DNA from: Allosediminivita sp964397775
GTDB lineage: Bacteria; Pseudomonadota; Alphaproteobacteria; Rhodobacterales; Rhodobacteraceae
DNA: 10,220 nt
Direction: 5' to 3'
Assembly: GCA_964397775.1 (NCBI GenBank)
Contig: CAYNKL010000151.1
Location: 1-10,220 of the forward strand
Below are positions 1 to 7,831 of the stretch, one piece after another; the stretch's first letter is position 1, and each line of letters begins with the position of its first letter. A program made the position numbers and the translations under genes. A model generated the notes under the pieces. It did not search any database and was not told the DNA's origin. It saw only the letters and a list, made by a program, of their open reading frames with translations.

Positions 1-1724
1 ACGATGTAGTTGGCGCCCATCTCGGAGGTGACCTGCGCGTAGAGGCCGATGGCGACCCCCGCGATGCCGGCGATGCCGGAGCCGAGGCCGAAGGTCAGCA
101 TGTTGATGCGGTCGGGGTTGATGCCCATGGAGCCCGCCATGCCGGGGTTCTGGGTCACGGCGCGGACTTCGAGCCCGAGGCGGGTGCGGTTCAGCACCCA
201 GAGGATGAGGGCGAGGAAGACCAGCGCCAGCACGAAGATGGCGATGCGGATGTTGGCGATCTGCACGACGTCGTTGATGACCCAGGCCCCGTCGAGCCAG
301 GAGGGCGAGGTGAGCGGGCGGGCCTGGGTGCCGAAGATGTTCTTGGCGAGCTGCTGTAGCGCGATGGAGATGCCGAAGGTGGCGAGCAGGGTTTCCAGCG
401 GCCGGTGGTAGAGCCAGCGGATCACCAGGCGTTCCAGCGCCACGCCCGCGCCGAAGGTCACCGCGAAGGCCAGCGGCAGCGCCACGATCAGCGATGCGGT
501 GTAGTTCGGGATCACCTGCTGCACCACATAGCCGGTGTAGGCGCCCATCATGATGAATTCGCCATGGGCCATGTTGATGACGCCCATGACGCCGAAGGTG
601 ATGGCGAGGCCGATGGCGGCGAGGAAGTAGATCGATGCCAGAGAGAGCGCGTCGAGGCCGACGTCGAAGACCTGGTATACGCCGACACGCGCCTCGATCC
701 CGTCGAGCGCCTCGCGGGCGGCGTCGGTGACGGCGCTGTCCGGTTCGTCGTATTCCAGGAAGAAGACGTGGGAGGCGAGGGCCTCCTGTCGGTCTTCCGC
801 GGTCACCAGCGGCGGCACGCTGCCCGCGGCGGCGAGCGCGGCGTAGGCCTCTTCGCGGCGCGCGGGGTCGTCGAGCTGGCCCACCGGCACGCCGCCGACG
901 CGGCCCTGGTCGGTGTTGGCCTCGAGCGCGGCGCGGATGGCGTCGTTGGTGAGGGGCGCGGGGGCGAGGCCTTCGTCGACGAGGTGCAGGTAGGCCTCCG
1001 CCTCGGTCAGATCGTCCCCGACCTCGAGCACGCGGGCGATGTTGGCGTCCTCGGGCAGCTCCTCGGCGATGCGGTCCTCGGTGGTCAGCATCTGCGAGAG
1101 CGCGGCGCGGGTGTCGATGTCCATGGCGCCGGACATGGCCTCGATCGCCTCGATCCGCGCCTCGGTGGTGGCGCCGAAAGAGGCGGCAAGGCGGTTGGCG
1201 AGACGTTCCTTGGCCGCACGCAGGGCAGGGTCCTCTTCACCCTCGATGCTGTTGCGCAAGGGTTGCAGCTGGTCGGCCTGCGGGCGGCGGGCGATGGATT
1301 CGAGCGCCTCGCGGCGAGCGGCGATGTTCGGATCGGAAAGCTGGAACTGCACCAGGGCCGAGGCGATGACACGACGCACGCCGCCGTTGGGGCGGATCTC
1401 CTCGGCATTCTCGGTGGTGCCGGCATCGGCCCCGCTGTCGATGTCGGTGAGCTGCCAGGTGCCGCCCTGGCGGTCACCGTAGAAGAACAGGCCGTCGCCG
1501 TCGCGCCGGACAACGCCACGGTCCTGCCAGGCGGCGAGGAAGTCGGGCACCTCGGGACTGCCGGTGGCGACCAGCTCCTCGATCAGGGCCTCGACGCTGC
1601 TGCGGCTGGGCGAGGCCACTTCCTCGGCGTTGTCCTGGAGGATCGGCTGGAGGTCCTGGGCCATGGCCGTGCCGGCGGGCAGGCCGAGCAGGAGGGTGCA
1701 GGCGAGGAGGAGCGCACGGAACAT
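1..1724 (-). CDS. urtB: Urea ABC transporter permease UrtB (C-terminus beyond window)
   Basis: This is the first inner-membrane permease of the urea importer UrtABCDE, which moves urea captured by UrtA into the cytoplasm. The 574 whole codons visible encode a signal peptide (about residues 1-22, MFRALLLACT..., cleavage after AMA). A long hydrophilic, mostly alanine/glutamate-rich helical region follows (about 23-350). The LivH-type permease domain starts near residue 357, with membrane segments around 358-382, 388-405, 410-430 and 492-512. The stretch FGVMGVINMAHGEFIMMGAY (378-397) is typical of branched-chain amino acid/urea permeases. UrtB proteins with such an N-terminal extension are usual in proteobacteria. 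The reading frame is open to the left edge, so the protein is cut by the window and not broken. The start at 1724 gives an excellent signal peptide but has no clear Shine-Dalgarno sequence. It lies 87 bp downstream of urtA in the same direction. Confidence 0.93.
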   Translation of the reverse strand, partial: MFRALLLACTLLLGLPAGTAMAQDLQPILQDNAEEVASPSRSSVEALIEELVATGSPEVPDFLAAWQDRGVVRRDGDGLFFYGDRQGGTWQLTDIDSGADAGTTENAEEIRPNGGVRRVIASALVQFQLSDPNIAARREALESIARRPQADQLQPLRNSIEGEEDPALRAAKERLANRLAASFGATTEARIEAIEAMSGAMDIDTRAALSQMLTTEDRIAEELPEDANIARVLEVGDDLTEAEAYLHLVDEGLAPAPLTNDAIRAALEANTDQGRVGGVPVGQLDDPARREEAYAALAAAGSVPPLVTAEDRQEALASHVFFLEYDEPDSAVTDAAREALDGIEARVGVYQVFDVGLDALSLASIYFLAAIGLAITFGVMGVINMAHGEFIMMGAYTGYVVQQVIPNYTASLIVALPLAFAVTFGAGVALERLVIRWLYHRPLETLLATFGISIALQQLAKNIFGTQARPLTSPSWLDGAWVINDVVQIANIRIAIFVLALVFLALILWVLNRTRLGLEVRAVTQNPGMAGSMGINPDRINMLTFGLGSGIAGIAGVAIGLYAQVTSEMGANYI

Positions 1725-1768
1725 GAGACGGCAGCCCGGATAAATGGTCGATGATCGGTGGAGAAAGG

Positions 1769-1802
1769 CGGCGGATGCGCGAGGGAGGGCACGCATCCGC
1801 CG
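1769..1802 (-). terminator. Hairpin between urtA and urtB (attenuator or mRNA-stabilising stem)
   Basis: A perfect 11-bp inverted repeat lies at 1769-1779 and 1792-1802 (CGGCGGATGCG / CGCATCCGCCG) with a 12-nt loop. On the minus (coding) strand it begins 9 bp after the urtA stop codon and is followed by a short pyrimidine stretch (CCTTTCTCC), not a clean run of T. In transporter operons, stems placed after the binding-protein gene often cause partial termination or protect the upstream message, so that binding protein exceeds permease. That role is inferred here. The stem itself is directly visible. Confidence 0.6.
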
Positions 1803-1811
1803 GGCGTCAGA

Positions 1812-3101
1812 TCAGTAGTTGGACTGGATCTGGACGCAGGTCTCGGTCTCGGTGTTGTACATGCCGCATTCGAGCTCCTGCCAGTCGGAGGTCAGCACGG
1901 CCGAGTCGGGAAGGAAGTCGGTCCAGGCATCGCCGGGGACCTCTTCGGTCTGGCTGATGATATCGAACTGGCCGTCCTCGCGGATTTCGCCGATCAGCAC
2001 GGGCTTGGACAGGTGATGGTTGGTGTTCATCACCGCGGTGCCGCCGGTCAGGTTCGGATATTCCTGACCCCACATGGCCTCGCGCACCGCGTCGACATCG
2101 GTGGTGCCGGCTTCCTCGACCGCGTTCACCCACATGTTGAAGCCGATGTAATGGGCCTCCATGGGGTCGTTGGTCACGCGGCTGTCGTCGCCGATGAACT
2201 CGTGCCAGGCGGCGATGAACTCGTCGTTGGCCTCGGATTCGGCGGACATGAAGTAGTTCCAGGCCGCCAGGTGACCGACGAGGTTCGAGGTATCGAAGCC
2301 CGAGAGCTCCTCCTCGCCGACCGAGAAGGCGACGACGGGAATGTCGGCGGCATCGACGCCGGCGGCGGCGAGTTCCTTGTAGAAGCCGACGTTGGCATCG
2401 CCGTTGATGGTCGAGACCACGCCCACGAAGCTGCCGTCCGAGGCCAGTTCCTGCACGTCCGCGACGATGGTCGACCAGTCGGAATGGCCGAAGGGCGTGT
2501 AGTTGACGAAGATGTCCTCTTCCGCGATGCCGTTGTCCTTGAGGTACTGCTCGAGGATGCGGTTCGTGGTGCGCGGGTAGACGTAGTCGGTGCCGAGCAG
2601 GGCGAACTTCTCGATGCCCAGTTCCTCGAGGAAGTAGTCCACCGCCGGGATCGCCTGCTGGTTGGGTGCGGCGCCGGTGTAGAAGACGTTCTTGGAGCTT
2701 TCCTCGCCCTCGTACTGCACCGGGTAGAACATCAGGCCGTTGAGTTCCTCGAGCACCGGCAGGGCCGCCTTGCGGCTGGCCGAGGTCCAGGAGCCGAAGA
2801 TGATGTCCACGTCGTCGGTGGTCAGCAGCTCGCGCGCCTTCTCGGCGAAGAGCGGCCAGTCGGAGGCGGGGTCCTTCACCACGGCCTCGAGCTCGCAGCC
2901 CAGCAGGCCGCCGGCCTCGTTCTGCTGCTCGATGAGCATCAGCATCACGTCTTTCAGTGTCGTCTCGGAAATGGCCATCGTGCCGGAGAGCGAGTGCAGC
3001 ACACCCACCTTGATCGGGCAGTCGACATCCTGTGCCTGTGCGGCACCGGCGGTCAGTGCCGCGGCGGCCGTCCCGGCAAGAAAGAGCTTTTTCATCATCA
3101 T
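1812..3101 (-). CDS. urtA: Urea ABC transporter substrate-binding protein UrtA
   Basis: This is the periplasmic high-affinity urea-binding protein of the UrtABCDE importer. The 429-residue length is normal for the family. Residues 1-23 form a Sec signal peptide (MMMKKLFLAG..., cleavage at AQA|QD). The mature part is a type-1 periplasmic-binding fold with characteristic UrtA blocks: IKVGVLHSLSGTMAISE near 30-46, then FGSWTSASRKAALPVLEE and the LMFYPVQYEGEESSKNVFYTG region near 103-142. Two C-terminal cysteines (ECGMYNTETETC) may form a disulfide. Three ATG codons stand in a row (3101, 3098, 3095). The upstream GAGGGA suits the first and AAGAG suits the third, so the true start is uncertain by two codons. 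It heads an operon with urtB and is divergent from the ATP-grasp gene. Such operons are commonly nitrogen-controlled, but no convincing NtrC site was found here. Confidence 0.95.
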   Translation of the reverse strand: MMMKKLFLAGTAAAALTAGAAQAQDVDCPIKVGVLHSLSGTMAISETTLKDVMLMLIEQQNEAGGLLGCELEAVVKDPASDWPLFAEKARELLTTDDVDIIFGSWTSASRKAALPVLEELNGLMFYPVQYEGEESSKNVFYTGAAPNQQAIPAVDYFLEELGIEKFALLGTDYVYPRTTNRILEQYLKDNGIAEEDIFVNYTPFGHSDWSTIVADVQELASDGSFVGVVSTINGDANVGFYKELAAAGVDAADIPVVAFSVGEEELSGFDTSNLVGHLAAWNYFMSAESEANDEFIAAWHEFIGDDSRVTNDPMEAHYIGFNMWVNAVEEAGTTDVDAVREAMWGQEYPNLTGGTAVMNTNHHLSKPVLIGEIREDGQFDIISQTEEVPGDAWTDFLPDSAVLTSDWQELECGMYNTETETCVQIQSNY

Positions 3102-3343
3102 CTCTTGTTTCCCTCACTTGCGGCAGCGTCGACGGGGGCCGATGGCGGCCAGCAATATGATCTCGTCGCGGTGTCCGCCGCAGAGTTTCCCTGTTGGTTC
3201 CGCCCGCTACGGCCCGAAGGAAAAAGGTCCGCCGATCCGTGCAGGGCTGCTTTTATGTGCCCTCTGGGACACGTCTGCACATTAGCCGGTCTGCGGTGAG
3301 ACCGTGCCTGGGAGGTGCTTTGGTGTCGCGCGATTGGCTTGAT

Positions 3344-3478
3344 CGCCCATTTCGCGGGCAGATATCGGGGATGAAGGTCAAAAAATGGGCGCCTTAGCGG
3401 GGGCGGCGTGGCTCGGGCTCTGGCGCGGGTGACTTTGTCCCTGTGACATCGGTCTCTGACGAGGCGCGACGCCCATTT
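3344..3478. repeat. Three copies of a 9-bp motif CGCCCATTT, operator-like
   Basis: CGCCCATTT occurs exactly at 3344-3352 and 3470-3478 on the plus strand and as its reverse complement AAATGGGCG at 3383-3391. The two plus copies belong to a longer imperfect direct repeat (3344-3374 and 3470-3502) that also shares CAGATA, TCGG and ATGA in the same order. The last copy overlaps the putative -35 element of the ATP-grasp operon promoter. The arrangement suggests binding sites for a transcription factor controlling that operon and/or urtA. The regulator is unknown and the role is inferred. Confidence 0.45.
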
Positions 3479-3503
3479 GCTGCGCAGATAAAATCGGTAT
3501 GAT
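3476..3503 (+). promoter_or_regulatory. Putative sigma-70-type promoter of the ATP-grasp operon
   Basis: TATGAT (3498-3503) is one base from the -10 consensus. It is preceded at 16 bp by TTTGCT (3476-3481), or at 15 bp by TTGCTG (3477-3482), as a possible -35 element. Transcription would begin near 3510, about 68 bp before the chosen start codon. The third CGCCCATTT copy (3470-3478) overlaps the -35 side, where a repressor would block polymerase. This rests on sequence resemblance only. Confidence 0.35.
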
Positions 3504-3577
3504 GCGAAACCGAGCGCCCCGCTCTTCTCTTTTCTGTCATGGGGTGCACGAGTGCGGGCTGGAAAGGACAGGGATCT

Positions 3578-5002
3578 ATGAGCCAAACCGGCCAGAGCTT
3601 TTTCAACGAGATGCTCAACGGCTCCGACGTGCGGGCCGCCTACCAAAGCCTGGAGCGATGGCACAGGGACATGCCGGACGAACTCCGCAGTCTCAAGCAG
3701 CACGAGGCAGAACAGCTCTTCCGGCGGGTTGGCATCACCTTCGCGGTCTATGGCGAAGGCGGCGACCCGGAACGGCTCATCCCCTTCGACATGTTTCCCC
3801 GCGTCTTCACGCACGAGGAATGGCGCAAGCTCGACCGCGGCATCCGCCAGCGCGCCGCGGCACTGAATGCCTTCCTCGCCGATGTCTACGACCGGGGCGA
3901 GATCATCCGCGCAGGCCGCATCCCCGAACACCTCGTGACCAACAACGAGGCCTACGAGAAGGCCGCCGTTGGGTTCCGCCCGCCCAAGGGCGTCTATTCC
4001 CACATCGTGGGCGTCGATCTCGTCCGCACAGGGCCCGATCAGTTCTACGTGCTCGAGGACAACTGCCGCACGCCCTCAGGTGTCAGCTACATGCTGCAGA
4101 ACCGTGAGATCATGATGCGGATGTTCCCGCAGCTCTTTCTCGAGAACCGCATCGCGCCGGTCGACGGGTATCCGCGGCTGCTGCGCAAGACGCTGGCCTC
4201 GGTCGCGCCGCAGAAGTGCGAGGGCGAGCCGACGGTCGTCATCCTCACGCCCGGCCAGTTCAACTCGGCCTATTACGAGCATTCCTTCCTCGCCGACCTC
4301 ATGGGGGTCGAACTGGTGGAGGGCAAGGACCTCTTCGTCGAGGGCGATTTCTGCTACATGCGGACCACAGAGGGACCGCGGAAGGTGGACGTGATCTACC
4401 GCCGGGTGGACGATTCCTTCATCGACCCGCTCTGCTTCCGGCCCGACTCCATGCTGGGCGTGCCAGGGCTGATGTCGGTCTACCGTTCGGGCGGCGTCTC
4501 GATCTGCTCGGCGCCCGGCGCCGGTGTGGCGGACGACAAGGCGATCTACGTCTACGTGCCCGAGATGATCCGCTTCTACCTTGGCGAGGCGCCGATCCTC
4601 GAGAACGTGCCCACCTGGCAATGCGCCAATTCCGACGACTGCAAGTACGTGCTGGAAAACCTCCACGAGCTTGTCGTGAAGGAGGTGCACGGCTCGGGCG
4701 GTTACGGCATGCTGGTGGGCCCCAAGGCCGACAAGTCGAGCATCGAAGCCTTCGCCGCTAAGATCCGCGCCAAGCCGCAGAACTACATCGCCCAGCCCAC
4801 GCTGGCGCTTTCGGCGACGCCGACCTTCGTGGACGAGGGCATCGCGCCGCGCCACGTCGACCTGCGGCCCTACTGTCTTGTGGGCGACAGCATCGAGCTG
4901 GTGCCGGGCGGGCTGACGCGCGTGGCGCTGAACGAGGGCTCGCTCGTCGTGAACTCGTCGCAGGGCGGCGGGGTCAAGGACACATGGGTACTGGCGGAGT
5001 GA
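3578..5002 (+). CDS. Circularly permuted ATP-grasp type 2 protein (DUF404/DUF407, COG2308)
   Basis: This 474-residue protein belongs to the circularly permuted ATP-grasp family, predicted to ligate a carboxylate to an amine using ATP; its substrate is unknown. The N-terminal signature FFNEMLNGSDVRAAY (8-22) is typical. Predicted nucleotide/metal-binding blocks are LEDNCRTPSGVSYMLQNR (159-176), KEVHGSGGYGMLVGP (368-382), GGLTRVAL (444-451) and a C-terminal SSQGGGVKDTWVL (460-472). The start at 3578 is preferred over the upstream in-frame ATG at 3539. AAGGACAGG sits directly before 3578, and family members begin close to the NEM motif; the 13 extra residues of the longer form look unlike the family. 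It is the first gene of a tight operon, 4 bp before the alpha-E gene. In other bacteria the family co-occurs with alpha-E, transglutaminase and Anbu genes, all present here. Predicted cytoplasmic: no signal peptide or membrane segment. Confidence 0.92.
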   Translation: MSQTGQSFFNEMLNGSDVRAAYQSLERWHRDMPDELRSLKQHEAEQLFRRVGITFAVYGEGGDPERLIPFDMFPRVFTHEEWRKLDRGIRQRAAALNAFLADVYDRGEIIRAGRIPEHLVTNNEAYEKAAVGFRPPKGVYSHIVGVDLVRTGPDQFYVLEDNCRTPSGVSYMLQNREIMMRMFPQLFLENRIAPVDGYPRLLRKTLASVAPQKCEGEPTVVILTPGQFNSAYYEHSFLADLMGVELVEGKDLFVEGDFCYMRTTEGPRKVDVIYRRVDDSFIDPLCFRPDSMLGVPGLMSVYRSGGVSICSAPGAGVADDKAIYVYVPEMIRFYLGEAPILENVPTWQCANSDDCKYVLENLHELVVKEVHGSGGYGMLVGPKADKSSIEAFAAKIRAKPQNYIAQPTLALSATPTFVDEGIAPRHVDLRPYCLVGDSIELVPGGLTRVALNEGSLVVNSSQGGGVKDTWVLAE

Positions 5003-5006
5003 TTGC

Positions 5007-5960
5007 ATGCTGAGCCGGACGGCAGACCATCTTTTCTGGATGATGCGCTATCTCGAACGGGCGGAGACCACCGCCCGGCTTCTCGAAGTGGGCGCCCGCA
5101 GTGCGCTGATGCCCGATGTCTCGGGCGGCTACCGCAACGACTGGGAGGCCGTGCTTCAGGCCTCGGGCGGCTACGACGACTTCCTGGCGAAGTACGGCGA
5201 GACCAAGCAGCGCAACATCGAGACCTTTCTCTTCTTCGACGAATCCAACCCCTCGTCGGTTCTGTCCTGCATTGCGGCGGCGCGCGAGAACGCGCGCGTC
5301 GTGCGGACGGCGCTGACCTCGGCGGCCTGGGATGCGCTCAACACCGCCTATCAGGAACTGCGGGGCATGCAGCGGATGGAGCGCAGTTCGCTCTCCATCT
5401 CGGACCTGTCGGAATGGACCATGCGGGCCTGTTTCCTCGTGCGCGGGGCGGTGTCGGCCACCCAGTTGCGCAACGACGGCTACAACTTCATGGGCGTCGG
5501 CACCTCGATCGAGCGGGCCGACAACACTGCGCGGCTTCTGGACGTGAAGTACTTCGTCCTGCTGCCGAGCCTGTCCTACGTGGGATCGGGGCTCGACCAG
5601 TCGCAGTGGATCACGCTGCTGCAGTCCATGTCCGCCGACCGTTCGGTGAACTGGAGCTATACCGGCGAGCTGACCTCTTCCAAGATCGCCGATTTCCTGA
5701 TCCTGAACCGCCAGTTCCCGCGCTCGCTGCTGTCGGCAGTGCAGTGGACCAACGACCACCTCGACGAGATCGCGCGCATCTACGGCCACGCCACGCAGGC
5801 ACAGGCCGCAGCCCGGTCGCTTCTGGGTGAACTGGCCGAGCTGCGTGTGGACGACATCTTCGACGAGGGGCTGCACGAATTCCTCAACCGGTTCATGTTC
5901 CGCAACGGCGAAGTCGCTCAGCGGGTGCAGGACTGCTACCTCCGGGGGATCCCGGCATGA
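5007..5960 (+). CDS. Alpha-E domain-containing protein (DUF403, COG2307)
   Basis: This is a 317-residue, largely helical cytoplasmic protein of the alpha-E family. Its biochemical role is not established. The name comes from conserved glutamates in its helices, and it is thought to work with the ATP-grasp partner, with which it is sometimes fused. Signatures are LSRTADHLFWMMRYLERAET near residues 2-21, NPSSVLSCIAAARENARVVR near 81-100, and the GTSIERADNTARLLDVKY stretch in the second half. Length and motifs match a complete family member. It starts 4 bp after the ATP-grasp stop codon and its TGA overlaps the transglutaminase start (ATGA at 5957-5960). Translational coupling and a joint function are therefore likely. 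Confidence 0.92.
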   Translation: MLSRTADHLFWMMRYLERAETTARLLEVGARSALMPDVSGGYRNDWEAVLQASGGYDDFLAKYGETKQRNIETFLFFDESNPSSVLSCIAAARENARVVRTALTSAAWDALNTAYQELRGMQRMERSSLSISDLSEWTMRACFLVRGAVSATQLRNDGYNFMGVGTSIERADNTARLLDVKYFVLLPSLSYVGSGLDQSQWITLLQSMSADRSVNWSYTGELTSSKIADFLILNRQFPRSLLSAVQWTNDHLDEIARIYGHATQAQAAARSLLGELAELRVDDIFDEGLHEFLNRFMFRNGEVAQRVQDCYLRGIPA

Positions 5961-6790
5961 GACTCTCTGTCCGTCACAACACCCGATACACCTTCGAAAC
6001 GCCGGTCCGGCAGTTGATCCAGGTGCAGCGCCTCTGGCCGTCGGAAACCGCCAGCCAGCAGATCGTGAGCTGGACCGTCTCCACCACCGACTCGGTCTAC
6101 GGGGCCGGGCACCGTGACGGGGCCGGCGACTGGTTCGAGACGGTTTCGGTGCGCGGGCCGGTCAGCCAGGTCGATGTTCTGGTCGAGGGCATCGTCAGCA
6201 CCACCGACACCGCGGGCGTGCTGCGCGATCACCGCGAGAAGATCCGCCCCTCAAGCTACCTGCGCAGCTCGCACCGGACCGAGCCCGATGCCTCGCTGAA
6301 GGTGCTTGCCTCGGATGCCGCCAAGGATGCGGGGGAGGGGACGCTGTCTCTGGCCCATGCCCTGAGCGAGGCAGTCGCCGAGGCGATCTCCTACGTTCCG
6401 GGCGAAACCCAGGCCCACACCACCGCGGCCGAGGCGCTCGCCGGTGGGGCAGGGGTCTGCCAGGACCACACACATGCGCTTATCGCCGTGGCCATCGCCT
6501 CCAACCTGCCGGCGCGCTACGTCTCGGGCTACCTCATGGCGACGGAAGGAGACGCCGTTGCGATGAGCGAGGCGGGCCATGCCTGGGCGGAAATCTTCGT
6601 CGAGGGGCTGGGCTGGGTCGGTTTCGATCCCTCCAACCGCTGCTGTCCCGACGACCGCTACGTGCGCCTTGGGTCCGGCTTCGATTCGGTGGATGCCGCG
6701 CCGATCCGCGGCCTCGTCCTTGGCAACAACACCGACGAGGAGATGACGGTCGAGGTCGTCGTTCAGGAGGCGGAGCAGAGCCAGCAATAG
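5957..6790 (+). CDS. Transglutaminase-like cysteine peptidase family protein (COG1305)
   Basis: This 277-residue protein has the bacterial transglutaminase-like architecture. An N-terminal beta-rich domain (about 1-85, beginning MRLSVRHNTRYTFETPVRQL) precedes the papain-fold core (about 130-230). The catalytic triad is recognisable: Cys168 in GAGVCQDHTH, His208 in GHAWAEIF and Asp224 in GWVGFDPSN. The C-terminal YVRLGSGFDSVDAAPIRG block (235-252) is also typical. Such proteins more often act as peptidases or amidases than as cross-linking enzymes. There is no signal peptide, so a cytoplasmic site is expected. It is the third gene of the operon with the ATP-grasp and alpha-E genes and overlaps the latter by 4 bp. 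Its likely task is cleaving or processing the peptide-like product, or the modified proteins, made by the ATP-grasp enzyme; this is inference from conserved gene association. Confidence 0.92.
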   Translation: MRLSVRHNTRYTFETPVRQLIQVQRLWPSETASQQIVSWTVSTTDSVYGAGHRDGAGDWFETVSVRGPVSQVDVLVEGIVSTTDTAGVLRDHREKIRPSSYLRSSHRTEPDASLKVLASDAAKDAGEGTLSLAHALSEAVAEAISYVPGETQAHTTAAEALAGGAGVCQDHTHALIAVAIASNLPARYVSGYLMATEGDAVAMSEAGHAWAEIFVEGLGWVGFDPSNRCCPDDRYVRLGSGFDSVDAAPIRGLVLGNNTDEEMTVEVVVQEAEQSQQ

Positions 6791-6931
6791 GCCGGGTTTT
6801 GCCGATCCCCTTTGCCGCAAGGCGCGGGAAGCGATGGGGGCTCGCGAAAGCGTGAAAAAGGCTGAATTGCCAGCGATCGGCCCGGTCGAATTCGCTTTGG
6901 GCTCATCTGCAAATTACGGCATTCATATGGC

Positions 6932-7831
6932 ATGGACGTCCTCACCGATGTCTGCGCGAATCTGCGGCTGCGCGCGGGCATGCTATTCTCAGCCGAACTG
7001 GCCGCACCCTTCTCGGTCGGGCTGCCGCAGGAAGCGCGGCAAATTCGCTTTCACCTGCTTCTCGAGGGGGAGCTTCACCTGAGCCTGTCCGGCCACTGGA
7101 CCCGCGTGATCACGCCTGGGGACATGGTCATGGTCACCGAGGGCGCTGCGCACGGGCTCATGTCCGGGCCGGGGGCGGGGACGCCACTGCCGGTTTCCGC
7201 ATTGATGGCCGCCAACTCGGCCGCGGACGGCGTGATCCGTCTCGGCACCCCGGCGGCGGCTTGCATCTTGTCGGGTTACTTCGATTTCGATCCGGCGGTC
7301 CGGCATCCGCTGCTGCCTGATCTGCCGGCGATGCTGACCCTGCGCCAGGACGACACCGCCTTTGTCGCGGGCCTGCGCCTCATGCGCGAGGAGGCGCAGG
7401 GCGGGGCGGGGGCCGAGTTTGTGCTGCACCGGACCGCCGAGGTCCTGCTGGTCCGATGCCTGAGGCAGCTGGCCCTGGCCGAGGGGGCGGGCTTTCTTGC
7501 GGCGCTGGGCGATCCGGCGCTGGCAAGATGCCTGGCCGCAATCCACCGCGCCCCGGGGCAGGACTGGACCGTCGCCGCGCTGGCCCGCGAAGCAAAGCTG
7601 TCGCGGTCGATCCTGTCGGAGCGTTTCACCGCGAAGGTGGGTATGCCGCCGGTGGCCTACCTCACCCTCTGGCGGATGATCCTGGCGCGTCGGATGCTCT
7701 CGGACACCGCGCTCACGGTCGAGGAGGTGGCCGCGCGCAGCGGCTATGCCTCGCTTCCCGCCTTCAGCCGCCGCTTCAGCCAGATGTTCGGCAAGGGGCC
7801 GGGCCCCTGGCGGCGTGACCGCGGGGCGTGA
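6932..7831 (+). CDS. AraC-family transcriptional regulator with N-terminal cupin domain
   Basis: This 299-residue DNA-binding regulator has two parts. An N-terminal cupin-like sensor (about 1-185, Cupin_6 type) has characteristic strands near residues 38-76 (IRFHLLLEGELHLSL...ITPGDMVMVTEGAAHGL). An AraC C-terminal domain (about 195-295) has two helix-turn-helix units: TVAALAREAKLSRSILSERF (213-232), and a second around 262-286 (EEVAARSGYASLPAFSRRF). Effector and targets are unknown. The start at 6932 is the family-like one (MDVLTDVCANLRLRAG), but no good Shine-Dalgarno precedes it. It lies 141 bp after the transglutaminase gene with its own leader and converges with zinT. A palindrome-like stem spans its stop codon. 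It could control a neighbour or itself, but nothing in the sequence identifies its operator. Confidence 0.9.
   Translation: MDVLTDVCANLRLRAGMLFSAELAAPFSVGLPQEARQIRFHLLLEGELHLSLSGHWTRVITPGDMVMVTEGAAHGLMSGPGAGTPLPVSALMAANSAADGVIRLGTPAAACILSGYFDFDPAVRHPLLPDLPAMLTLRQDDTAFVAGLRLMREEAQGGAGAEFVLHRTAEVLLVRCLRQLALAEGAGFLAALGDPALARCLAAIHRAPGQDWTVAALAREAKLSRSILSERFTAKVGMPPVAYLTLWRMILARRMLSDTALTVEEVAARSGYASLPAFSRRFSQMFGKGPGPWRRDRGA

Larger units (their letters stand above)
3102..3577. promoter_or_regulatory. Divergent intergenic region between urtA and the ATP-grasp gene
   Basis: These 476 bases carry no convincing gene; the reading frames crossing them are antisense extensions of neighbours. The region must hold the promoters for urtA (leftwards) and for the ATP-grasp/alpha-E/transglutaminase operon (rightwards). 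It is visibly less G/C-rich than the genes in its right half. Visible elements are a sigma-54-like GG-N10-GC on the minus strand (3249-3262), an imperfect hairpin at 3257-3272, three copies of CGCCCATTT (3344-3478) and a likely sigma-70 promoter at about 3476-3503. Confidence 0.7.

Noticed and set aside
405..1754. Long plus-strand frame of 449 codons opposite urtB
   Set aside because: It is the antisense of urtB in a high-GC genome. Its product is Gly/Val/Asp-rich with no family signature, while the minus strand gives a clear signal peptide plus permease.
1758..3299. Plus-strand frame of 513 codons opposite urtA
   Set aside because: It is a shadow of urtA. The minus-strand product is an unmistakable urea-binding protein and this product has no recognisable domain.
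3539..3577. Upstream in-frame ATG for the ATP-grasp gene
   Set aside because: The 13 added residues are unlike the family's N-terminus, and a good Shine-Dalgarno lies just before 3578 instead.
3098..4003. Minus-strand frame covering the urtA/ATP-grasp intergenic region
   Set aside because: Most of it is antisense to the ATP-grasp gene. The intergenic part has poor coding character and no Shine-Dalgarno before a sensible start.
4076..5876. Two minus-strand frames (4076-5008 and 4974-5876) opposite the ATP-grasp and alpha-E genes
   Set aside because: They have His/Arg/Val-rich shadow composition, and the plus strand carries conserved family motifs throughout.
6791..6931. Possible terminator or operator between the transglutaminase and AraC genes
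   Set aside because: Only short imperfect inverted repeats were found (for example CCTT/AAGG, and CGATCGG with a near match); none is strong enough to call.
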